In this document: positions 58,284-64,000 of the stretch, in pieces
How positions within the stretch are numbered: the stretch's first letter is position 1
Layout: each line of letters opens with the position of its first letter
DNA from: Campylobacter jejuni
GTDB lineage: Bacteria > Campylobacterota > Campylobacteria > Campylobacterales > Campylobacteraceae
Direction: 5' to 3'
Length of the DNA stretch: 64,000 nucleotides
NCBI RefSeq assembly: GCF_002179635.1
Contig: NZ_NFOE01000100.1
Span: forward strand, 1 to 64,000
Notes under the pieces: generated by a model
Databases searched by the model: none
What the model was told of the DNA's origin: nothing
What the model saw: only the letters and a program-made list of their open reading frames with translations
Program-made: the position numbers and the translations under genes

Positions 58284-59411
58284 TTAAATATATTTTAACT
58301 CATCTGGTTTTTGTTTGTTTTTAATAATTTTTTTAGCTATTTTTATACTGTCAGCTGTCCCTACTAATAACAGTTTAGCACCTGTACTTATTAAAGTATC
58401 ACCTCTTGGCATAGGAGTAAATTTTTTATTTTCTAAAATTCCCACTATGCTTACATTTGCCATATCTCTTAAGTGAATTTCTTTTAATCTTTTAAATCTG
58501 ACCCAAGATTCATCAGGAATTTTAACTTCTTCTAAATCAATAGGACTATTTTTTTTATAAAGATAGTTTTCTAATAAATTTTCCATATCCGGTCTTGCTG
58601 ACATAGCGCTAAGTCTTTGTGCAACTAGTTTTGTTGCAGAAACTATTGAGTTTGCTCCAAGTTTTTTGAGTTTTTCTGTTTCATCTTCACTGTTTGAACT
58701 AGCTAATATAAAATAAGGATTAATTCTTTGTAATTCTTTTTCAAATAATCTTACTGAAGCAATGATGGCAATATTATCCGCTATGTTATTGCTAAGGGTT
58801 ATTATACCTTTTGCACTAGAAAGATTAGTTTTTAAAAAAGCTGTGTTTGTATGAGGTGCGCTTTCTATATAGTAAGGATAATTATATTTTTCAGCTATTT
58901 CGCTAAAATTTTCAATTTCGTCAACAACGACAAAAGGAATATGATTTTCTCTAAATTGCTGTGCCAATTCTATAGTAAAATCATTATGATAGCATATTAC
59001 AAAATGATTTTTTAATCTTGCAACTTTATGAAGCATTCTTCTTTCCTTGATGATTTTAGACAAAACACCTTTTTTTACTATTTCTATAACTAGACCCATG
59101 CAAAATGTAAAAATTGTAAAGGTTAATAACACATACACAACTGTAAAAATTCTACCAGCTGTTGGTATGGGATTTACTTCAGTGTAGCCTAAAGTAGTAA
59201 ATGTCATTCCAGCTTGATAAATAGCATCATTAAGGTTGTAATTACTTGTGAGCATATAGCCAAAAGCCCCAATTAACGTCATAACAACAACAGCAATAAG
59301 TGGAATTCTTAAAAATTTAAGTTGCTCGTAAAGCTCATCATTAAGACTAATTGAGGGTTTTGGGGAAGGAGACCAATTGAGGAATTTTTGTAGCTTCTTC
59401 AAAAAAGACAT
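58284..59411 (-). CDS. two-helix potassium-channel-like protein with RCK domain, altered filter
   Basis: A 375-residue protein with two hydrophobic helices (about 36-55 and 90-112) and a pore loop, then a TrkA-N/RCK domain (about 135-255) and a TrkA-C domain (about 285-370), the MthK/Kch plan. The filter reads T73-L74-G75-Y76-T77-E78, with Thr where TVGYGD has its second Gly. The RCK nucleotide motif GxGxxG is replaced by CYHNDFT (140-146). It follows rpmB, as I recall for the H. pylori potassium channel HP0490. Ion selectivity is therefore uncertain. Confidence 0.8.
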   Translation of the reverse strand: MSFLKKLQKFLNWSPSPKPSISLNDELYEQLKFLRIPLIAVVVMTLIGAFGYMLTSNYNLNDAIYQAGMTFTTLGYTEVNPIPTAGRIFTVVYVLLTFTIFTFCMGLVIEIVKKGVLSKIIKERRMLHKVARLKNHFVICYHNDFTIELAQQFRENHIPFVVVDEIENFSEIAEKYNYPYYIESAPHTNTAFLKTNLSSAKGIITLSNNIADNIAIIASVRLFEKELQRINPYFILASSNSEDETEKLKKLGANSIVSATKLVAQRLSAMSARPDMENLLENYLYKKNSPIDLEEVKIPDESWVRFKRLKEIHLRDMANVSIVGILENKKFTPMPRGDTLISTGAKLLLVGTADSIKIAKKIIKNKQKPDELKYI

Positions 59412-59436
59412 AACAATTCCTCGTTTATATTAAGGA

Positions 59437-59631
59437 TTATTTACTGCTTTGTTTTTTAAGCGTTCTTAAAGTTGAAGCAGCAACTCTAACTTTTCTAGTA
59501 GTTCCATCTTCTAAAGTAATACGAACTGTTCTTAAATTTGGCAAAAAGCGTCTTTTAGTTTTATTGTTAGCATGACTAACATTATTACCTACCATAGGTC
59601 CTTTTCCTGTAATTTGGCAAATTCTTGACAT
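59437..59631 (-). CDS. rpmB: 50S ribosomal protein L28
   Basis: A 64-residue L28: [20 protein letters not shown] (1-20), [12 protein letters not shown] and the basic C-terminal end. The AAGGA before the ATG supports the start. First gene of the run with the channel-like, DUF465 and chemoreceptor genes, and divergent from rpe. Confidence 0.97.
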   Translation of the reverse strand: MSRICQITGKGPMVGNNVSHANNKTKRRFLPNLRTVRITLEDGTTRKVRVAASTLRTLKKQSSK

Positions 59632-59698
59632 AAATTTTTCCTTATGAAATAAAAATATTTTTTAACATTATATCTAAAGCAAGCTTAAAAAAATCAAA

Positions 59699-59733
59699 TA
59701 TTATCAAAAATACATAAAGAAAATTTGATAATA
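59699..59733. promoter_or_regulatory. 10-bp inverted repeat between rpmB and rpe
   Basis: Perfect arms TATTATCAAA (59699-59708) and TTTGATAATA (59724-59733) with a 15-base spacer, ending 7 bases before the rpe -10. It sits in the divergent region and could be an operator. The half-site TGATAAT resembles half of a Fur box, but the arrangement is inverted. Confidence 0.45.
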
Positions 59734-59737
59734 AGTA

Positions 59738-59746
59738 TGATAAAAT
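59738..59746 (+). promoter_or_regulatory. extended -10 of rpe
   Basis: TGATAAAAT at 59738-59746, a TGn extended -10 about 28 bases before the rpe ATG. Confidence 0.55.
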
Positions 59747-59774
59747 TATTTTTTACTTTTATCGGAGATATAAA

Positions 59775-60422
59775 ATGTATGTAGCACCAAGTTTATTGTC
59801 TGCAAATTTTTTAAATTTAGAAAATGAGATTAAAGAAGTATCGCAAGCAGGGGCTGATTTATTGCATATTGATGTGATGGATGGACATTTTGTGCCAAAT
59901 CTTACTTTTGGTCCTTGTGTGATTGAAAATATTTCAAAAATTACTTCAGTGCCTCTAGATGTGCATTTAATGGTGCATAATGTTAGTAGCTTTGTAGATT
60001 TATTTATCCCAATAAAGCCAAAATTTATTAGCTTTCATTTGGAAGCTGAAAATCATCCTATTAGGGTATGTGAGTATATAAGAAAAAACGGCATTCATCC
60101 TGCTATTGTTTTAAATCCACATACTCCGGTTTCAAGTATAGAGTATATTTTAGAATTTGTAGATATGGTGCTTTTAATGAGTGTTAATCCAGGCTTTGGT
60201 GGGCAAAGTTTTTTACCTTTGGTGTATGATAAAATTCGACAGTTAAGGGAAATGATAGATAAAAAAAATCTTAAAGTTTTTATAGAAGTTGATGGCGGGG
60301 TAAATGGCTTAAATGCACCTGATTTAGATGAAGCAGGAGCTGATATTTTAGTCGCAGGTAGTTATATCTTTTCCTCGCAAGATAAAAAAACAGCAATCAA
60401 TTCTTTAAAGCTTGAATTTTGA
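59775..60422 (+). CDS. rpe: ribulose-phosphate 3-epimerase
   Basis: A 215-residue TIM barrel interconverting ribulose 5-phosphate and xylulose 5-phosphate. LHIDVMDGHFVPNLTFGP (about 31-48, metal and catalytic Asp), VLLMSVNPGFGGQSF (about 135-149) and EVDGGVNGLNAPDL (about 173-186) are signatures. Its stop TGA overlaps the TTG start of dnaQ. Confidence 0.97.
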   Translation: MYVAPSLLSANFLNLENEIKEVSQAGADLLHIDVMDGHFVPNLTFGPCVIENISKITSVPLDVHLMVHNVSSFVDLFIPIKPKFISFHLEAENHPIRVCEYIRKNGIHPAIVLNPHTPVSSIEYILEFVDMVLLMSVNPGFGGQSFLPLVYDKIRQLREMIDKKNLKVFIEVDGGVNGLNAPDLDEAGADILVAGSYIFSSQDKKTAINSLKLEF

Positions 60423-61183
60423 GCCAACAACAAATCGATGATTTAATCATCAAATTAAGTAAAGAAAACAAACCTTTTCCTTGGGTTTTAAAAGAACTTG
60501 CAAAAATAGAAGAATTAAATCATTATGAGTTTGATTTATATATTTTTGAACTTTTAGGGCTAGGGGTAGAGCTTAATGCGCAAAATTGTTTGTGTTTAAA
60601 AAGTAAAAATACAAAAATAAAAGATGAGATTTTTTGTGTAGTAGATATTGAAAGCACCGGTGGGATAAAAAGTGGTCAAATTTTAGAAATAGGTGCAGTG
60701 AAAATTCAAAACTATAAAGAAATTGATAGATTTGAGAGTTTTATAAAAGTAGAAAGCATACCCGAAAATATTACAGAATTAACAGGGATTAGTTTGGATA
60801 TGGTAGAAAATGCTCCTTCTTTAAAAACTGTGCTAAATAATTTTAAATTGTTTTTAAAGGATAGTATTTTTGTAGCACACAATGTGCGTTTTGATTATCA
60901 TTTTATATCTAAAGCTATGTATGAAAATGATTTTGGAGTGCTTTTAAATAGAAGGTTATGCACAATTGATTTAGCTAAAAAATGCATTGAAAGTCCTAAA
61001 TATGGCCTTGATGCACTAAAAGAGTTTTTGTGTATTGAAAGTAAGCATCATAGGGCTTTAAGTGATGCTTTGGCTGCAAGTGAAATTTTAAAATACTGTC
61101 TTAAAAAAATTCCTTTTTACATTAAAACTACTGAAGAATTGTTACATTTTAGCAAGCAAGCTAAAAATCAATCTAAAAAATAA
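60419..61183 (+). CDS. dnaQ: DnaQ-like 3'-5' exonuclease (DEDDh)
   Basis: A 254-residue exonuclease, probably the DNA polymerase III epsilon proofreading function. It has an unusual N-terminal extension (about 1-70) before exo motif I VVDIESTGG (Asp and Glu), motif II HNVRFDYHF (about 155-163) and motif III HHRALSDALAA (His and Asp, about 213-223). The start is TTG with a 4-base overlap of rpe (TTGA) and only a weak Shine-Dalgarno, so translation is likely coupled. No ATG lies nearby in frame. Confidence 0.85.
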   Translation: MSQQQIDDLIIKLSKENKPFPWVLKELAKIEELNHYEFDLYIFELLGLGVELNAQNCLCLKSKNTKIKDEIFCVVDIESTGGIKSGQILEIGAVKIQNYKEIDRFESFIKVESIPENITELTGISLDMVENAPSLKTVLNNFKLFLKDSIFVAHNVRFDYHFISKAMYENDFGVLLNRRLCTIDLAKKCIESPKYGLDALKEFLCIESKHHRALSDALAASEILKYCLKKIPFYIKTTEELLHFSKQAKNQSKK

Positions 61184-61218
61184 ACTTTGTTTTAGATTTA
61201 TCGCTATACTGCATTTGT

Positions 61219-61310
61219 ATAAATGACGGGAGCTTGTGATACAGGCTGAGAGTAAGCTAAAAGCTTAGACCGCACCAGAACTAGATAATGCTAGCGTTGG
61301 GATAATTTAT
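61219..61310 (+). promoter_or_regulatory. TPP riboswitch (THI element) of thiC
   Basis: The conserved core is present: GGGAGC, GGCTGAGAG (61244-61252), and AGATAATGCTAGCG with GGGAT (61283-61302). P1 can form between ATAAAT (61219-61224) and ATTTAT (61305-61310). It lies in the 181-base gap before thiC, a thiamin-synthesis gene. Confidence 0.93.
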
Positions 61311-61324
61311 CAACTACTCACATA

Positions 61325-61360
61325 CCCTTCATTTATCCAAATTTTATTTTAAGGATAAAT
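61325..61360 (+). promoter_or_regulatory. expression platform sequestering the thiC Shine-Dalgarno
   Basis: ATTTATCC (61331-61338) pairs perfectly with GGATAAAT (61353-61360), covering most of AAGGA (61351-61355) nine bases before the thiC ATG. The same region, CCCTTCATTTAT (61325-61336), can instead pair with ATAAATGACGGG (61219-61230) in 11 of 12 positions. This reads as a translational off switch. Confidence 0.75.
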
Positions 61361-61364
61361 TTAA

Positions 61365-62663
61365 ATGAAAACTCAAATGTCTTATGCAAAAGAAGGAACT
61401 TTCACAAAACAAATGCAAATTGTTGCACAAAAAGAGCAAGTAAGTGAAGATTTTTTGCTTGAGAATATAGCATGTGGAAAAATCATTATTCCTGCAAATA
61501 TCAACCATAAAGCACTAGACCCAAATGGTATTGGCTATGGACTTAAAACAAAGGTAAATGTTAATTTAGGTGTTTCAAATGATTGTGTAGATTATAGTGA
61601 AGAAATGAAAAAGGTGGAGTTAGCTCATAAATTTAATATAGAAGCTATTATGGATCTTAGTAATTATGGTAAAACTAGTCGTTTTAGAGATGAGTTAATT
61701 GCTACTTCAAAAGCTATGATAGGCACTGTGCCTGTTTATGATGCGGTTGGGTTTTTAGAAAAAGATTTAAAAGATATTAAGGCAAAAGATTTTTTAGATG
61801 TAGTATATCATCATGCTAAAAGTGGAGTGGATTTTATGACAATTCATGCAGGGATAAATTCTCGTGCTGTTAGGGTTTTTAAAGAGTGTGATAGGATTAC
61901 TAATATAGTTTCAAGAGGAGGCTCAGTTCTTTATGCTTGGATGCAAATGAATGATGCTGAAAATCCATTCTATGAATATTATGATGATTTGCTTGCTATA
62001 TGCAAGGAATTTGATGTGACGCTTTCTTTAGGCGATGCGCTAAGACCAGGTTGCACTCATGATGCAAGCGATGGGGCTCAAATTGCTGAACTTATAGAAC
62101 TTTCGTTGTTAACTAAAAGAGCATGGGTTCAAGATGTGCAAGTGATGATAGAAGGACCTGGTCATATGGCTATTAATGAAATAGAAGCTAATATGCAACT
62201 TGAAAAAAGAATTTGCAATGGAGCTCCATTTTACGTTTTAGGACCATTAGTTACTGATATAGGTGCAGGGTATGATCATATAAGTGGGGCAATCGGCGGA
62301 GCAGTTGCAGCAGCAGCTGGTGCTGATATACTTTGTTATGTAACTCCTGCTGAACATTTAAGACTTCCAAATTTAGAAGATGTAAGAGATGGTATAGTAG
62401 CGACTAAAATAGCAGCTCATGCAGGAGATATAGCCAAACTTCCTAAAGAAAGAAAAATAGATGATACAATGAGTAAAGCTAGACAAGATATTGATTGGGA
62501 AAAAATGTTTAAATTAGCAATTGATGGAGAAAAGGCTAAGAAAATGTTTAATGAAAGAAAACCTGAAGAACTTAATTCTTGTTCAATGTGTGGAAAAATG
62601 TGTGCTATGAACACCATGAATAAAATTTTAAAAGGTGAGGATATAAGTTTGATAAAAGAATAA
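61365..62663 (+). CDS. thiC: phosphomethylpyrimidine synthase ThiC
   Basis: A 432-residue radical-SAM-type enzyme making the pyrimidine of thiamin. It shows AYEGTF-like N-terminal sequence, [15 protein letters not shown] (about 164-178), [16 protein letters not shown] (about 224-239), [15 protein letters not shown] (about 262-276), and the C-terminal iron-sulfur cysteines CSMCGKMC (about 406-413), a C-x2-C-x3-C spacing that is one shorter than E. coli. It lacks the long N-terminal domain of E. coli ThiC (631 residues). It is under the TPP riboswitch. Confidence 0.97.
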   Translation: MKTQMSYAKEGTFTKQMQIVAQKEQVSEDFLLENIACGKIIIPANINHKALDPNGIGYGLKTKVNVNLGVSNDCVDYSEEMKKVELAHKFNIEAIMDLSNYGKTSRFRDELIATSKAMIGTVPVYDAVGFLEKDLKDIKAKDFLDVVYHHAKSGVDFMTIHAGINSRAVRVFKECDRITNIVSRGGSVLYAWMQMNDAENPFYEYYDDLLAICKEFDVTLSLGDALRPGCTHDASDGAQIAELIELSLLTKRAWVQDVQVMIEGPGHMAINEIEANMQLEKRICNGAPFYVLGPLVTDIGAGYDHISGAIGGAVAAAAGADILCYVTPAEHLRLPNLEDVRDGIVATKIAAHAGDIAKLPKERKIDDTMSKARQDIDWEKMFKLAIDGEKAKKMFNERKPEELNSCSMCGKMCAMNTMNKILKGEDISLIKE

Positions 62664-62690
62664 ACCCTCGATTATGAGGGTTTATTTTGA
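62661..62690. terminator. bidirectional terminator between thiC and nrfA
   Basis: Perfect 9-bp stem TAAACCCTC (62661-62669) and GAGGGTTTA (62676-62684) with a 6-base loop and a T-rich tail on the plus strand. It begins at the thiC stop codon. Confidence 0.85.
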
Positions 62691-64000
62691 TTAATCTATT
62701 ACTTTATAATTATAAGGTTTTAGATTTTTATCATCTTCAAGAAGTTTTGCTGGTGGATTACCATTTACTTCTTGATGTTTGTAGTAGCGATCTCCTGCTT
62801 TGTTACCATTTAGATCTACTTTATAGTGAATTTCACCTGGATTTAATTTTTGAATATCTTCAAAACCTAAATTTGAAGTTTTGAAATCTTTAATGCCATT
62901 TTTGGCCGCAATTTCTACTAATTTAGTTTGTCCTTGTCTTGACATATCAACTGATTGTAAAAGCATTCTTGAAGCTTCTCTGGGATTATGGAAACCTGTT
63001 GAGTTTTCAGCACCTACAAAGTCTGCTCTTACTTGAGATTTTCTATGAAGTTCTAATACTTCTTTTAATTCAGCTGAAATTTTAGCATCATCTGCCTTAC
63101 CATCAGTTTGGAATTTTGGCATTTTTCCAAGCTCTGTGCGAATAGTTTCTACATCTTTAATCAAGCTTACTAAAGAATATTCAGCTGTTCTTAAATCATG
63201 GGCTACTGAATTTTGAATGTCTTTTACTTGTTTTGCTAAATAGCTTTCGCTTTGAGTGTGACAAGTTTTACAAGCTGAGTTGATATCAACTAAAGGTGAA
63301 GTGATGTTATGGTTAGTAACTTTTTTTGCACCTTTTCTAATATAAGGCATATGACAATCTGCACAACTTACACCATTTGCAGCATGTACTCCACCACTAT
63401 AAAGTTCGCTTTCTGGATGTTGAATTTTTAGCATAGGCGCTTTGGTGATTTTATGAACCCAATCACTTGAGAAGTTCTCTCTGTTTTTTTCATAATAATC
63501 ATCAAACATTTCTATTCTAAATGGCTCACCTTTTTTCCACTCACTCCAAGGAAATGCTAGTTCTATACCATCAACTTCGATTTCAACTGGCTTATTACCA
63601 TCTCTCCAAGAATCAAACTCATCGTAAGTTTTTTGAGTACCATTCCACCATTTTTTAGAACTATCATTAGCTATACTTTCTCCGATAGTTTTTACTTTGG
63701 TACCTGTTGGTTTGAAGTAGTATTCAACGTGACATTGAGAGCATACTAAGGTTCTCATTTCGCTTCTTGAAGCTTTAATTCCTTGTTTTTCATCTGCTTC
63801 ATAACCTCTTGAAATTAATGCTTTGATTAAAGCTGGTCTTGTAAGTCTTAAACTCATATCTGTTGGATTATGACAATCTGCACATGTTACACCCATTCTT
63901 TTTCCACCATGAGGTCCACTGTGCTCAGGTGAGTTTTCTTTAGCTCCATTTACTGCAGGAACTGTTTTAATCATAGTCCAATATTTTGCAGAGTTAAATG
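62691..64000 (-). CDS. nrfA: pentaheme cytochrome c nitrite reductase NrfA, C-terminal part
   Basis: The frame is open to the window edge (about 436 codons; upstream of the first Met visible it continues FNSAKYWT), so the N-terminus and signal peptide are missing. Four heme motifs remain: CADCH, CSQCH (followed by VEYYF), CADCH (followed by MPYIRKG), CKTCH. The active-site heme motif should lie upstream. It reduces nitrite to ammonium in the periplasm, using formate or menaquinol electrons via NrfH. Confidence 0.96.
   Translation of the reverse strand, partial: FNSAKYWTMIKTVPAVNGAKENSPEHSGPHGGKRMGVTCADCHNPTDMSLRLTRPALIKALISRGYEADEKQGIKASRSEMRTLVCSQCHVEYYFKPTGTKVKTIGESIANDSSKKWWNGTQKTYDEFDSWRDGNKPVEIEVDGIELAFPWSEWKKGEPFRIEMFDDYYEKNRENFSSDWVHKITKAPMLKIQHPESELYSGGVHAANGVSCADCHMPYIRKGAKKVTNHNITSPLVDINSACKTCHTQSESYLAKQVKDIQNSVAHDLRTAEYSLVSLIKDVETIRTELGKMPKFQTDGKADDAKISAELKEVLELHRKSQVRADFVGAENSTGFHNPREASRMLLQSVDMSRQGQTKLVEIAAKNGIKDFKTSNLGFEDIQKLNPGEIHYKVDLNGNKAGDRYYKHQEVNGNPPAKLLEDDKNLKPYNYKVID

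Overview
The window is AT-rich, densely coded chromosomal DNA from a Campylobacter. Protein sequences and gene order both point to the genus, and I favour the C. lari group over C. jejuni itself, mainly because blocks that C. jejuni keeps together are rearranged here; species is not fixed by what I can see. There are no rRNA or tRNA genes, no CRISPR array, no insertion sequence and no prophage. No gene-free stretch exceeds about 180 bases, and most junctions are overlaps or gaps under 15 bases.

Layout. 1-2900 (minus): yebC, cyclophilin, a small membrane protein, a DedA protein and the 5' part of a DUF2920 gene with an 11-base poly-G tract at the window edge. 2979-6419 (plus): GNAT acetyltransferase, HMA copper chaperone, CopA copper ATPase and a DUF2165 membrane protein. 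6454-14987 (minus): a Tat-exported spermidine-dehydrogenase-like flavoprotein, msrQ/msrP (periplasmic methionine sulfoxide repair), PBP1A, maf and alaS. 15090-17934 (plus): DegT aminotransferase, Gfo/Idh oxidoreductase, hemH. 17943-22489 (minus): a BspA/DUF285 (PARCEL-type) repeat protein, a PBP2/FtsI-type transpeptidase, fliE, flgC, flgB behind a sigma-54 promoter.

22582-34814 is one minus-strand run of 13 tightly packed genes (sstT, pyrB, pepF, an SspB-like protein, UvrD/PcrA-type helicase, truB, csrA, ispE, smpB, thioredoxin-fold lipoprotein, clpS, clpA, aat). It links RNA modification, post-transcriptional control, ribosome rescue and N-degron proteolysis. metK faces it divergently. After lnt, a plus-strand block runs 37441-51508: yajC-secD-secF, DUF6394, leuS, lptE-like, a degenerate GGDEF protein, folC, a Csd1/Pgp3-type M23 endopeptidase, a CcmA-type bactofilin, mfd, a MagIII-like glycosylase and hpf. 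This joins Sec export, LPS transport and helical cell shape.

51539-56156 holds an AsmA-like protein divergent from groES-groEL, which has a consensus promoter and a CIRCE element. 56276-59631 holds a NUDT14-like Nudix hydrolase, a cytosolic CZB chemoreceptor, a DUF465 protein, an atypical potassium-channel-like protein and rpmB. 59775-62663 holds rpe, dnaQ and thiC behind a TPP riboswitch. The window ends inside nrfA.

The most interesting signals are regulatory: a TPP riboswitch whose expression platform can be read as three mutually exclusive helices; three further hairpins whose 3' arm contains or abuts the Shine-Dalgarno of the next gene; mirrored divergent promoters at sstT/metK; and a 20-bp inverted repeat upstream of groES. 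Among proteins, the SspB-like candidate adaptor, the degenerate GGDEF protein, the altered channel filter and the duplicated PARCEL-type protein deserve a second look.
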